A DNA stretch of 64,000 bases from Paludibacteraceae bacterium. GTDB taxonomy: Bacteria; Bacteroidota; Bacteroidia; Bacteroidales; Paludibacteraceae. The notes under the pieces were generated by a model. That model was not told the origin of the DNA. It saw only the letters and a list, made by a program, of their open reading frames with translations, and made no database searches. Below are positions 8,507 to 17,930 of this stretch, piece after piece. A program made the translations under genes and the position numbers. Where the stretch lies: NCBI GenBank assembly GCA_017559385.1, contig JAFYSK010000034.1:1-64000 (forward strand), in the 5' to 3' direction. Positions within the stretch are counted from its first letter, which is position 1; each line of letters opens with the position of its first letter.

Positions 8507-9904
8507 CTAGGTAAAAGACAATTTACTATATAGTTTTTTTCCGGCTTCATTCTTTGGAATTTCTAATATAGTTCGAATCTCAAAGGAAGTGGCTACAATA
8601 TGTGTTTTTTGCACGAGTGTATCTTTGACTTCACCTTGTTTGTCTGTGTTAGTGATATAAACTATCATTTTTTCATCCGTACCCACGCAAGCGCATTCTA
8701 TACCGCATTCAGTTTGAACTATTTGTTCGCATTCATCGAGTCCAACACGCATGCCAAATAGTTTGAGGAAACGCCCCATTCGTCCAACGATGTAGTAGCA
8801 ACCGTCTTCATCAAAGTATGCGAGGTCTCCAGTTCGAATATAGCCGTTTCGCTCATCTCCATTGGCTAGATCTTTTTGTTCGCGAGCATATCCCATTGTG
8901 ACATTCTTTCCTCGATAGCACATCTCGCCTTCTGTATGAGGAGTCAATATAAGATTTCCATTTGTGTCAATGAGTGATAACTCTCCGTTTGGAACAGCAA
9001 TACCGATACTTCCTACTTTGTCTAGAGCCCATTTTGCTGGTAAATATGCCATACGTGCAGTACATTCTGATTGTCCATAAGTGGCAATCCAGCGTTTCCC
9101 TTTATCACGGCAATATTCAGCAAACTTGATGTTGAGATCAGTCGGCATTTTTCCTCCACCTTGTGTAAGTAGCTCAAGATGAGGGAGGTCCATACGGAAG
9201 AAACGCATGAGATTGAGAATCTGGAAACTGTATGGAACACCTGTGAATGAGGTGGCTTGTTGTTCTTTAAAGAATTTCCAAAAATTAATATCGGTCATGC
9301 TGAGCCCAGTGATAAGGATAGTTGCACCTACTCGTAAGTGGCTGAATACCATGGATAGTCCCATAGTGTAGTAGAGCGGTAGAACCATCAATGGGCGGTC
9401 TGTCTCTTTGAGTTCAAAGAAGGTAGATATATTCAGTCCAGCTGCCTCAATATTTTCGTATTTGTGTCGTACTAGTTTTGGGCTACCTGTGCTTCCAGAT
9501 GTAGGTAGCAAATGAGACAACTCTGGGTGTAAAACGCAGTGATTATCAGATACTTTGCATAATTGATATCCAAACTGTGAATCTATGACTTCTCCTTTTA
9601 ATGTTATATAGGATGGGGTACAAATATATGACGGTTGGTATGTATCAAGCAGTTGTTGGTAGAGGGTGTCTTCTGTCTTAACATTGAGAATGAGTGGGAC
9701 AAGCTGTTGGCTCTCTAACATGCTCATAGTCCACGCAATACCTCCGATATTGTTCTCTACTAACAAGAAGCAGAGCGCGCGATTTGGAATGTTCGTGCTG
9801 ATATGTTGCGAGAGTAGAGCGATATCTGCATATGCAAGTTGGACGCCATTAGAATCAATAGCGGCTATGCGTTGTGGGTCAATATTTTGTAGTTGAAGAA
9901 TCAT
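8507..9904 (-). CDS. ANL-superfamily acyl/aryl ligase (AMP-binding)
   Basis: This 465-residue adenylate-forming enzyme would activate a carboxylic acid with ATP and load it on a thiol, most likely the adjacent ACP. Visible motifs are the P-loop TSGSTGSPK (135-143), the adenine-binding TYGQSE, the hinge region RTGDLAYFDEDG followed by GRMGRFLKLFGMRVG, and a C-terminal catalytic lysine in AGKKLYSKL. I prefer ATG at 9904, because it forms a TAATG stop-start overlap with the upstream SDR gene; an ATG at 9919 would overlap 16 bases. The substrate acid cannot be read from the sequence. Confidence 0.88.
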   Translation of the reverse strand: MILQLQNIDPQRIAAIDSNGVQLAYADIALLSQHISTNIPNRALCFLLVENNIGGIAWTMSMLESQQLVPLILNVKTEDTLYQQLLDTYQPSYICTPSYITLKGEVIDSQFGYQLCKVSDNHCVLHPELSHLLPTSGSTGSPKLVRHKYENIEAAGLNISTFFELKETDRPLMVLPLYYTMGLSMVFSHLRVGATILITGLSMTDINFWKFFKEQQATSFTGVPYSFQILNLMRFFRMDLPHLELLTQGGGKMPTDLNIKFAEYCRDKGKRWIATYGQSECTARMAYLPAKWALDKVGSIGIAVPNGELSLIDTNGNLILTPHTEGEMCYRGKNVTMGYAREQKDLANGDERNGYIRTGDLAYFDEDGCYYIVGRMGRFLKLFGMRVGLDECEQIVQTECGIECACVGTDEKMIVYITNTDKQGEVKDTLVQKTHIVATSFEIRTILEIPKNEAGKKLYSKLSFT

Positions 9905-10632
9905 TATATAGATGCGCAACCGTCAACGCCTAGTATTTGTCCGGAAATATAATTAGCTTTATTAGAAGCAAGGAACGCGCACGCGTGTGCGACATCTTCT
10001 GGCGTGCCTAGTCGTCCTAGAGCGATTCGTTGGATACGCTCGTCAATTTTGTTACCATCAGATTCGTATAATTCGGCAAATCGTTCTGTCTGTACAATTC
10101 CTGGGGCTACAGCGTTTACTCGAATACCTTGTGGAGCTAATTCTTTTGCTGCAGACTTAGTCATAGAGATAATAGCGCCTTTGGTGGCAGAGTATGCTAC
10201 TTGTCCAGGCGAGCCTAGTACAGCTGTGACAGAAGCGATGTTCACAATACTACCTCCTCCATTGCGAGCCATAAGGCGACTGCAGAGTTGGATAAGTTCA
10301 AGTACTGCAATAACATTGACAAGGAACATACGCTCGGTCTCTTCACGCATAATCATGCCAATTTTGCGATTGTAAACAATACCTGCATTATTAACAAGGC
10401 AGTCTATGCGTCCTTCGGTCTTGTATATTTGCATTAGATTCGCCTTGACACTAGCCGCATCGGTAATATTCATTACAACGGGATGAATGCGTTCGTTGTT
10501 TGTTGTGAATTCTTGTCTGTCACATGCGTAAACAATTGCACCGTCTTCTGCAAATTGTTTTGCGATTTGTTTGCCGATACCTTGTGCTGCACCGGTGATG
10601 ATACAAATCTTATTTTCTAGTAATGTACTCAT
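9904..10632 (-). CDS. SDR-family oxidoreductase, FabG-like
   Basis: This 242-residue classical short-chain dehydrogenase has the cofactor motif TGAAQGIGK (13-21), NNAG (81-84) and the catalytic triad Ser134-Tyr147-Lys151. It closely resembles 3-oxoacyl-ACP reductases (FabG), which reduce a beta-keto acyl-ACP with NADPH. Placed between a LbH acyltransferase and an ANL ligase/ACP pair, it probably makes a 3-hydroxyacyl-ACP for sugar decoration. A sugar substrate is the alternative. Its stop overlaps the start of the ligase gene as TAATG. Confidence 0.9.
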   Translation of the reverse strand: MSTLLENKICIITGAAQGIGKQIAKQFAEDGAIVYACDRQEFTTNNERIHPVVMNITDAASVKANLMQIYKTEGRIDCLVNNAGIVYNRKIGMIMREETERMFLVNVIAVLELIQLCSRLMARNGGGSIVNIASVTAVLGSPGQVAYSATKGAIISMTKSAAKELAPQGIRVNAVAPGIVQTERFAELYESDGNKIDERIQRIALGRLGTPEDVAHACAFLASNKANYISGQILGVDGCASI

Positions 10633-10634
10633 AA

Positions 10635-11264
10635 TTAGGATAGTCTTCTTGCTGGATTGCCAAAAACGGTCCAGTTATCTTCTACATTGCGGGTAACGAA
10701 ACTGCATGCACCGATATGACAATGATTGCCTATTTGTACCTCGTGGTTTATGACTGCAGCGGAATGAATCATATTTTCATCACCAATAGTTATTCCTCCA
10801 ATGAGCATAGTGTGTGAATCAATACGATTCCAATTGCCAATTATAACATCATGACCGATAATCATGTTGGATTGGATAAAATTGTAATTGCCAATTTTGG
10901 CATCAGCAGCCACAGTTGTGAAAGCTCCAATCATACAGCCTTTGCCTATTTTTACATTGGATCCAATTCGTGCAGTATTATGAATCATGGTTAGGAACTC
11001 ACCTCCTCGATTGATGATGGACTCCATACATGCTTTACGCGATCCTCCACCGATAGAGCAAATGAATATGTCGTTTTCTTGAGGTTGATATTCTGAAATA
11101 GTTCCTAAAATAGGAGGGTAGCCTACAAAGGTGTCTAAAGAATGCATGTTATCATCAATGTACCCTTTGATATCATATTCTGTTTGATAACCAACACTTT
11201 CGCGTGCCATGTCATACATGACGCGTCCCATTCCGCCTGCTCCTATAATGATTAAATGTTTCAT
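10635..11264 (-). CDS. NeuD/PglD-like sugar acyltransferase
   Basis: This 209-residue protein has an N-terminal PglD_N Rossmann-like domain (GAGGMGR, 8-14) followed by a left-handed beta-helix of hexapeptide repeats (IGSNVKIGKGCMIGA and onward), ending VFGNPARRL. NeuD/PglD enzymes O- or N-acylate sugars, usually from acetyl-CoA. Here the neighbouring ACP suggests the donor could be an acyl-ACP. It is the first gene of the five-gene module, directly behind the promoter at 11285-11315. Confidence 0.88.
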   Translation of the reverse strand: MKHLIIIGAGGMGRVMYDMARESVGYQTEYDIKGYIDDNMHSLDTFVGYPPILGTISEYQPQENDIFICSIGGGSRKACMESIINRGGEFLTMIHNTARIGSNVKIGKGCMIGAFTTVAADAKIGNYNFIQSNMIIGHDVIIGNWNRIDSHTMLIGGITIGDENMIHSAAVINHEVQIGNHCHIGACSFVTRNVEDNWTVFGNPARRLS

Positions 11265-11284
11265 GTTTGTTTCTAATTAGCCTG

Positions 11285-11315
11285 CAAAATTACAATTTTT
11301 TTTTTGATTGTGCAA
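11285..11315 (-). promoter_or_regulatory. Promoter of the acyltransferase-SDR-ANL-ACP-PGT unit
   Basis: TAATTTTG (11285-11292, minus) lies 20 bases from TTG (11313-11315), with an A10 tract in the spacer. It is located just beyond the end of the GT4 gene, splitting the polysaccharide locus into two transcription units. Confidence 0.78.
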
Positions 11316-11316
11316 A

Positions 11317-12462
11317 TCATGGCTTTGCTTTAATGGTTTGCTCCAGTATTTGGGTGATAAGTTTTGCTACATTATTTGATGCAAAACGATTCTGGCAATC
11401 TTCCGCAATAGCTTTATTGTCGTATAAAGAGAGGTTATTACTCATCTGGATAATAGCTTGTTCTATGGCTTGCTGATTGTTTTTTGGAATCAGTAGTCCG
11501 TTGTTGTTGTTGACGAAATCTCTAGGTCCACCACAGTCAGTGGCTATGATGGGTAGTCCACAGGCTAGCGCCTCAATATAAGCCACTCCAAAGGTCTCAG
11601 ATTGTGATGGGAGGACAAAAATATCACTTTTTTGAAGTAATGCAACTATTTCTTGTTTTGATTTGTGTCCTATCAGTTGTACTTTATTTTCAAGTTGCAG
11701 TTCATTGACCAAATTCTTCAATCTGTTCTTCTCCGACCCATTGCCGATAATAATTAGTTTTAATGGCAATGATGAAATATTGGCTATCGCCTGGATTAGC
11801 ATATCGAAATGTTTTTCAGGAATCAAACGGCCCGTTGTAATCAATTGGATTGTTTTGCGTTCTGTTTTGTTCTGTTTTGCATAATGAAATTCTTTACCGA
11901 CCATGTTTGGTACCACGATGGAATCCACTCCGATCTGTTGCTCTATATTGTTTTTTAGTGCTGAAGACACCGTTAATAGTTGGTCTATGGATGCATATAC
12001 ACGTTTTGCCGTTGAGATCGTATTCTTTGGAATAGGAGAGTATGCCATTTGACTCCAGTGCTCCATAGCTACGATTGGAATATTGTGTTTTTTGCGCAAT
12101 GGTATGGCTTTGAGCGTGTTGTTCAGATAGTGTGAGTATATCACATCGGGTGTGCCGTTTTGCAGTGTTGCCCGCTTGTATAGTATTTCTAGTTGCCAAG
12201 CATAAAACCATTCTTTAATCTTTTTAGGAAGGAAGAATAGCAATGCATATGGCATAAGGAAAATATTGAAAGTGGCGATGTTATTATGCATAGCACATTG
12301 TATACCCAACTTTCGCCAATAAAAACGAAAGCGCGTATCTACACTCAAAATGGTTACTTGATGCCCTAATGAATTGAGTGCTTCAGCTTGGTCTTTTTCA
12401 AAGCATCCCCAAGTGGGATCTTGTTTGGATGGATAGCCTCGTGCTATGATAAATATATTCAT
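11317..12462 (-). CDS. Glycosyltransferase family 4
   Basis: This 381-residue GT-B fold enzyme has the N-terminal pattern FIIARGYPSKQDPTWGCFEKDQ, then LITTGRLIPEKHFDML and the nucleotide-sugar motif ETFGVAYIEALACGLPIIAT with the E-x7-E arrangement. GT4 enzymes transfer a sugar from a nucleotide donor with retention, probably extending the repeat unit on the cytoplasmic face. It is the last gene of the long polysaccharide operon, two bases after the WbsX gene. Donor and acceptor are unknown. Confidence 0.9.
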   Translation of the reverse strand: MNIFIIARGYPSKQDPTWGCFEKDQAEALNSLGHQVTILSVDTRFRFYWRKLGIQCAMHNNIATFNIFLMPYALLFFLPKKIKEWFYAWQLEILYKRATLQNGTPDVIYSHYLNNTLKAIPLRKKHNIPIVAMEHWSQMAYSPIPKNTISTAKRVYASIDQLLTVSSALKNNIEQQIGVDSIVVPNMVGKEFHYAKQNKTERKTIQLITTGRLIPEKHFDMLIQAIANISSLPLKLIIIGNGSEKNRLKNLVNELQLENKVQLIGHKSKQEIVALLQKSDIFVLPSQSETFGVAYIEALACGLPIIATDCGGPRDFVNNNNGLLIPKNNQQAIEQAIIQMSNNLSLYDNKAIAEDCQNRFASNNVAKLITQILEQTIKAKP

Positions 12463-12464
12463 TC

Positions 12465-13634
12465 TTATTCCTTAAGCAACTTCTTTTGTAATATATCCAA
12501 ATATCCTCGGCCGAATTTCAAATCGGGTTCCACATAATTGCCTTCAGCCCATTCATTCCAAGAGGTTAAGAATACAATTTTATGTTCAAACTGCTTGTGT
12601 TCTACAAGATTTAATACTTGATCAATTTGTTCTCCAAATACTTCTGGAGTGCTATGGGTATATATTCTTGCTTTTTTTCCGCTTCGTGGTGTTCTATCCC
12701 ACTGAGGAAATAGCATAGGATACACATTTTCCCATTTATCTTCTTCTGTGTACAAGTGTTTGTTTATGTCTCGTTGATCACATTTCGAGATAATGTGATG
12801 ATTGAACAAGCGATTGCAAATACCTCTAAATACAATTTCATACAAAGGACGAGATAAAAATTCGGCACGATTATAGCCTCGTCCATGGACAGCGCTATAT
12901 CCATTGTCTAATATTTCTTTGTATAACATTGAGCCTTGGCTAGGTATGTCGCGTGTCAATATTTTGTGCAGAGGTATGTTCCCGTTTTCTATATTCTGCT
13001 GTAAACCCACAAAATGAATACCTGGCAATCCATTTTCCTTGGCTAAGTTTAACCATAGTTGTATGAATGCTGATGTGTTAGGGAAATCAAGTGGTTTCCA
13101 TATCAAAAAGAGCGGTGCTCCATCAACCGTGATATATCTATGGTCTTTGAAAGCAGGTAATATATCGTAAAAATGTTTAGTGTATTCCTCTTCGTTGTAG
13201 ATCATCTTCATGAGGGTCATTTCTTTTTGTTTACGAGTACCAGCTTCCCAACTTTTATTTGTCCAACTATGATTAGCCCATCCTAAGCAGAAAGGAAAAT
13301 CAGGCTTTCCACTGCTTAATACCTCTTGAAATGGACGCTCTAATAGTTTATGGTCATGACTAAACCAATAGTGCCAATAGCAGAATCCTTCTATACCAGC
13401 TTCTTGTGCCATGTGAGCTTGTTGCTCTCGCACTTCAGGTATACGTAAGTCGTAGAATCCCAAATCCGCAGGAATTCGAGGTTGGTAATGGCCCTTGAAC
13501 AAAGGTTTAGCCTTTGCTACATTGGTCCATTCTGTAAACCCTTTTCCCCACCACTTGTCATTTTCTGGTATAGGATGGAACTGTGGTAGGTAGAATGCTA
13601 TAACTCGCGCTTTGGGATGGTTGGTTTGTTCCAT
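12465..13634 (-). CDS. WbsX-family glycan biosynthesis protein (GH99-like)
   Basis: This 389-residue protein has the N-terminal signature VIAFYLPQFHPIPENDKWWG and GFTEWTN, followed by FCYWHYWF and, near the end, TSWNEWAEGNYVEPD. These are hallmarks of the WbsX/GT99-like family found in O-antigen and capsule loci, related in fold to GH99 endomannosidases. Most members are annotated as glycosyltransferases, but the activity is poorly established. Gene spacing of a few bases on both sides shows co-transcription with the other polysaccharide genes. Confidence 0.9.
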   Translation of the reverse strand: MEQTNHPKARVIAFYLPQFHPIPENDKWWGKGFTEWTNVAKAKPLFKGHYQPRIPADLGFYDLRIPEVREQQAHMAQEAGIEGFCYWHYWFSHDHKLLERPFQEVLSSGKPDFPFCLGWANHSWTNKSWEAGTRKQKEMTLMKMIYNEEEYTKHFYDILPAFKDHRYITVDGAPLFLIWKPLDFPNTSAFIQLWLNLAKENGLPGIHFVGLQQNIENGNIPLHKILTRDIPSQGSMLYKEILDNGYSAVHGRGYNRAEFLSRPLYEIVFRGICNRLFNHHIISKCDQRDINKHLYTEEDKWENVYPMLFPQWDRTPRSGKKARIYTHSTPEVFGEQIDQVLNLVEHKQFEHKIVFLTSWNEWAEGNYVEPDLKFGRGYLDILQKKLLKE

Positions 13635-13641
13635 GTTGTAT

Positions 13642-14274
13642 TTAGTTTTTAATCATAGTTCTTATTACTTTTGCAGGTATACCTGCCGCGATGGAGTATG
13701 GGGGTATGTCTTTTGTTACTACACTATTTGCAGCAATAATACTTCCTTTTCCGATATGTACATTAGGCATAACCATAGCGCCCTCGCCTATCCATACATT
13801 GTCATCTATAATAACAGGTCCAGGGGTGAATAATGGACGATATTTAGGCGCTAGATCTAACTGTTCAATGTTAGATTCACCATGAGCATTATCTGTAATC
13901 AGGACTCGTGGACCTGTTAATACATTATTCCCAATTACTATACGATTGATAGCTGTGATGTGTGATTGTGGACCGATCTCGCAATGATTACCAATCAGTA
14001 TTTCTGGTGTAAATAATTGATGGGTATAGCTATACTTTTTCCAGGCTGTCAAGATGCAGTTGTTGCCAATACTACAATTATCTCCAATCTGTATACATTC
14101 TGTGTCATGATATGTACTGTCTGTGGAGAGAAGTGTATTCTTACCAATATGTTTGAATTTGTTCTTCATGTATCCTGTAAAGATACATTTTTTCATCGCT
14201 TTCCATGAACGAATGAACGATTTAGGGATGATGAAGGAGCAAAGGCGTCCGAAGAATATGAATATTGTTTTCAT
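13642..14274 (-). CDS. LbH-family sugar O-acetyltransferase
   Basis: This 210-residue hexapeptide-repeat protein has isoleucine-rich coils from about residue 55 ([16 protein letters not shown]) to [19 protein letters not shown] and the closing AAGIPAKVI. Such enzymes acetylate sugars using acetyl-CoA. ATG at 14274 is preferred: it follows the stop of the GT2 gene (TAA at 14276-14278) by one base. The longer frame from 14328 would overlap that gene by 53 bases. It has no PglD_N domain, unlike the acyltransferase at 10635. Confidence 0.87.
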   Translation of the reverse strand: MKTIFIFFGRLCSFIIPKSFIRSWKAMKKCIFTGYMKNKFKHIGKNTLLSTDSTYHDTECIQIGDNCSIGNNCILTAWKKYSYTHQLFTPEILIGNHCEIGPQSHITAINRIVIGNNVLTGPRVLITDNAHGESNIEQLDLAPKYRPLFTPGPVIIDDNVWIGEGAMVMPNVHIGKGSIIAANSVVTKDIPPYSIAAGIPAKVIRTMIKN

Positions 14275-14275
14275 T

Positions 14276-15196
14276 TTAATGATGAAATTTAGTCCAAAAT
14301 ATTCTATAAACATATATGCCCATTGCAATGGGTAGCAACATCATGGATACGATAAATATACAACAATCAGCTGCACAATTAAAAAACAAAGGCATAATGC
14401 TTGATAATTCAACTTTTTTTCGAACCTTATGTAGTACAATGTCAATAAGTTCTAGTGCCAACCTTAAAAGAAGAAGCAATCTTTTGCATCCACGAACTTC
14501 CTTGATTTTGTAAAGTAAATATTTCGTAGTACCTAGTTTCAATTTAGTAATAGATCCGCTACTAGCTTTGCCTGTTGGACACCTAAAATAATCAGCTCCG
14601 CAATATCCCTTTATGCGTTGGGCCTTTGGCTTTGTAGAAAATACTTTGATATGAAACTCCCAATCTTCCCTTTCTTTTACTTGAGATGTATTCAAAATGT
14701 TATTTTCTTGCAAAAATGATCGTTTGTATAAAAAAGCATGAAGCGGAATCGTTCCAAATACTCCCCATCCCATAAGCAGTTTACTTAAATTGAAAGTATA
14801 TCCTTTAATTTGAGGATCTATTGTACCATCAGGGTATGATATAGAATGGTCTGTATATGTTACATCCAATTGGAGTTCATCCATTATTCTACATTGTTTT
14901 TCCAATTTCTGGCTATCTATTGTATCATCTGCGTCAAGAAATTGTATATATTCTCCTTGTGCTATAGATAACCCCATATTTCTTGCAGATGCAGAACCTC
15001 CATTCTCCTTTCGAATCAATTTAATCCTACTATCGTTTTCTGCAATCTTAGTAACAACTTCTGTACTATTATCAGTAGAGCCATCATCAACAATAATTAA
15101 CTCCCAATCACTAATAGTTTGTTGCTGTACGGAATGGATCGTGCCCCCTATATATTGTGCCGAGTTGTAGCACGGTGTGATGATAGTAACTTTCAT
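14276..15196 (-). CDS. Glycosyltransferase family 2
   Basis: This 306-residue GT-A enzyme has [14 protein letters not shown] at the start, DDGSTDNS and the metal-binding DADD at about residues 88-91 ([10 protein letters not shown]). A hydrophobic segment near the C-terminus ([20 protein letters not shown]) may anchor it to the inner membrane. Its start overlaps the stop of the Wzy-like gene by four bases (ATGA). It probably adds one sugar of the repeat unit; specificity is unknown. Confidence 0.92.
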   Translation of the reverse strand: MKVTIITPCYNSAQYIGGTIHSVQQQTISDWELIIVDDGSTDNSTEVVTKIAENDSRIKLIRKENGGSASARNMGLSIAQGEYIQFLDADDTIDSQKLEKQCRIMDELQLDVTYTDHSISYPDGTIDPQIKGYTFNLSKLLMGWGVFGTIPLHAFLYKRSFLQENNILNTSQVKEREDWEFHIKVFSTKPKAQRIKGYCGADYFRCPTGKASSGSITKLKLGTTKYLLYKIKEVRGCKRLLLLLRLALELIDIVLHKVRKKVELSSIMPLFFNCAADCCIFIVSMMLLPIAMGIYVYRIFWTKFHH

Positions 15197-16416
15197 GATT
15201 CTATAGACTGTTTCTCTGATTCATTTTCTACCTTTGATAGTAGTGGTGAGTAAAACACCAATTGCATGAGCAAGAATGTATGAATCATATTATATGTTTC
15301 AAATAACGACATTAGTAATAGTACACATAATGCAACAACTCCTACGGTTGCATGAGCGACGTGTTCTTTACGAGCTCTTGTCATGACAAAATACATGATT
15401 CCTATAAAGCTCATGGTTAATACACATCCGCCTTGCAGTAGCAACTGCAGCCAAAGATTATGTGTGCCAGATCCTCCTAGATGTTGGTCGTTCCATTCTA
15501 CGCTTTGTACACCATAACCAATCCATGGACTTTGTTGGATCAGTTCTACCGAATTGCTCCATATATCGGTTCGACCACTAAAACTGCTATCTTTTGATAG
15601 AGTACCTTCTACAAACTTAGATATAAGTTGTATTTCTTCAATTGAGTTACCAAACCATATGATTACTAGGAAAAAGGCAATGTAAAAAACCGAGAATATT
15701 ACAAAATAAATCTGTGGTTTTTTGATGTATTTGTGCAAGCAAATGTACATTGCTAAAATGATAAGTCCAACAGCTGAGGTCATGGATCCGACTTTTAGAA
15801 CCGACCAAATGGAAACAAGAATCAGGCATATCAAATTCCTTTTTTCTGTTTGTGTTGCTAGCGTATGAATGGCCTGAATTGTTATGCCCAACAAGCATAC
15901 AAATCCCATTTGGTTGTAGTTTCCAAATAAATAACGCGTTGCATCACCACGTCCAACCCATTCTGTGTCAATCCACAAACCTCTTGGGTAGAGAATCAGT
16001 AGAATGGCATTCAGGTAAATTAGAATTGAAAATGCTTTCGCAATAAGCTTTAGACTGTCTTCAAAATTGTTCCTCCAATAACAACTACCTAAGAGCATGA
16101 AAATGATGATGTTTAGCCACCTAAACATAGGTGTTAAGCCCATTCCTACAGCAAAAAAGTAAGTAAACAGGGTGTACATTAGCCACCAAATATTTGCCCA
16201 CACATTAAATGCACATGGTTTTTGAGGTTGTTTGGAAAATTGAATAATCAAGGCAGCAAAGAATAGCAATTCAATTGCCTGAATCGCGCGAGATACCAGA
16301 AAGGTCATTTCATTCTTAGGCATACTAATGAATGTAAAGCCTATCATGATTAGATATATGAGCATTTGCCATGATGGTAATGGCGTCTTTGCCTGATTAT
16401 CTATAGTCGTTGTCAT
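15193..16416 (-). CDS. O-antigen polymerase/ligase family protein (Wzy-like)
   Basis: This 407-residue protein has about ten membrane segments and a large periplasmic loop containing the O-antigen ligase (Wzy_C) pattern SGRTDIWSNSVELIQQSPWIGYG, here abbreviated to GRTDIW...PWIGYG...THNLWLQLLLQGG. In a Wzx/Wzy pathway it would join lipid-linked repeat units in the periplasm. The gene sits directly after the flippase gene with a TAATG stop-start overlap. Sequence alone cannot separate a polymerase from an O-antigen ligase; the position next to wzx favours polymerase. Confidence 0.85.
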   Translation of the reverse strand: MTTTIDNQAKTPLPSWQMLIYLIMIGFTFISMPKNEMTFLVSRAIQAIELLFFAALIIQFSKQPQKPCAFNVWANIWWLMYTLFTYFFAVGMGLTPMFRWLNIIIFMLLGSCYWRNNFEDSLKLIAKAFSILIYLNAILLILYPRGLWIDTEWVGRGDATRYLFGNYNQMGFVCLLGITIQAIHTLATQTEKRNLICLILVSIWSVLKVGSMTSAVGLIILAMYICLHKYIKKPQIYFVIFSVFYIAFFLVIIWFGNSIEEIQLISKFVEGTLSKDSSFSGRTDIWSNSVELIQQSPWIGYGVQSVEWNDQHLGGSGTHNLWLQLLLQGGCVLTMSFIGIMYFVMTRARKEHVAHATVGVVALCVLLLMSLFETYNMIHTFLLMQLVFYSPLLSKVENESEKQSIES

Positions 16417-17930
16417 TAATGTTTAATTCTCTGTAACAATGTTTTTATGTATACTTTTTCTTCACTTCCTAATGCTGTGAACCAAATAGCTATACCTCCT
16501 GTACAGCAAGATAGTATTGCAGTTACAATGATTCTATAAGACATGCGCAGGTGGGTTGTACTTAGATAGCATATTGCTACCATGACTATACATGGCACGA
16601 TGATGCGCATGAAAACATTTTTGCAGAAAGCCCTTATATTTATATCTGCAATATGTTTCATTAGTGGAATACGTACCAAAGAAGTAGTAAATTCAATAAT
16701 TACGTAGCACCACATAATGGAGGTTACTGGTAGCCCTTTCTTCAGGCAAATCCATCCGATAAGAACTACGAGCAATTTCATCGAATAGAATATCAAACTG
16801 TATGTCTTGATTTTTCCTATTGCTTGATTGGCCGATGTTAAACCTACTGTGATCTGGTCACACAATGCTGCTATCAAGATAAAGCGGCAAAACATGACCG
16901 CATGCTCAGGTACTTGCTTTAGCCATAATTGCAATATTGTATCCATTTCTGCAATAAGCGGTACGGCTACCATGGATAGCAGCAAAAATGCGTATTTACT
17001 CTCGTATTCACATAAGCGAAGCATTTTAGATCTTTCTCCAGCGCCCTCTGCCTTCATGATTTGTGGATTCATGGCTTGAAGGATGGACGTTGATACGAAC
17101 TGTACAGCTCCAGATACTTGTAGAGCAATACCATATGCAGAGTTGATGATTGTGCCATACACGATGTTCAATACGACAGCTATACCCTGATTACGTGCTA
17201 TGATGCAGCCTGCAGAGTAGATTGTCCAACCTGCAAAATTACTAAGATCTTTGACGTAAGTCTTGTCAAATTCTTTTAATCGTGGCATGTGAAACTCTGG
17301 GTATTTGCGCATTGCATAAATGGCAAAGGCCAGAAGGTTGATGATGGATATGCCAACTAGCAAACTAGAATAAGTAATCAACTGATCACATGTAATGTAG
17401 GATAAGATAATCGCAATTACTAAGCGTAGTACGCCGTCCACTATATCAATAATAGAAGCATAAACAATGTTTTCCCTTGCTACAAACAAGGCGCGTATTG
17501 GTGCATTGATAAATGTCAATAGCAACATAGCAATTGCGGCGAAATATACGTATAGTGCTGCAGTTTGACGATCAGGATTTATATTGAGAAAATCATGAGT
17601 AACCCATTTTCCGAGGATGCCTAAAACCAAAGCAACACCACATCCTATAAAAATATGCAATAGTATGCTGTTACCAAATACCAACTTTATTTTGTCGGGA
17701 TCTTTTTTGCCGTGGTGATAGGAAAGAAAGCGCTGAGTTGTAGTAGTTAGAGCACTAGTTACAAACGATAGCATTGCTACCACACCTGCTACCACTGAGT
17801 ATATTCCATAATCTGTTTGTCCTAGGATGGACAAAATCAAACGAGTAGAATATAGCGATAGGCACACGTTGATGATTGTGCGTGTGTATTGAGCTATGGT
17901 GTTCACTATTACTCGTTGTGAGGCTGTCAT
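16416..17930 (-). CDS. Polysaccharide flippase (Wzx-like, MOP superfamily)
   Basis: This 504-residue protein has about 12-14 membrane helices and begins MTASQRVIVNTIAQYTRTI, followed by STRLILSILGQTDYGIYSVV, typical of the polysaccharide transport branch of the MOP exporters. It would flip undecaprenyl-linked repeat units across the inner membrane. The start at 17930 is favoured over 17960 because it forms a TAATG overlap with the rmlD stop, whereas the longer form overlaps 31 bases. It is coupled on its other side to the Wzy-like gene. Confidence 0.9.
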   Translation of the reverse strand: MTASQRVIVNTIAQYTRTIINVCLSLYSTRLILSILGQTDYGIYSVVAGVVAMLSFVTSALTTTTQRFLSYHHGKKDPDKIKLVFGNSILLHIFIGCGVALVLGILGKWVTHDFLNINPDRQTAALYVYFAAIAMLLLTFINAPIRALFVARENIVYASIIDIVDGVLRLVIAIILSYITCDQLITYSSLLVGISIINLLAFAIYAMRKYPEFHMPRLKEFDKTYVKDLSNFAGWTIYSAGCIIARNQGIAVVLNIVYGTIINSAYGIALQVSGAVQFVSTSILQAMNPQIMKAEGAGERSKMLRLCEYESKYAFLLLSMVAVPLIAEMDTILQLWLKQVPEHAVMFCRFILIAALCDQITVGLTSANQAIGKIKTYSLIFYSMKLLVVLIGWICLKKGLPVTSIMWCYVIIEFTTSLVRIPLMKHIADINIRAFCKNVFMRIIVPCIVMVAICYLSTTHLRMSYRIIVTAILSCCTGGIAIWFTALGSEEKVYIKTLLQRIKH

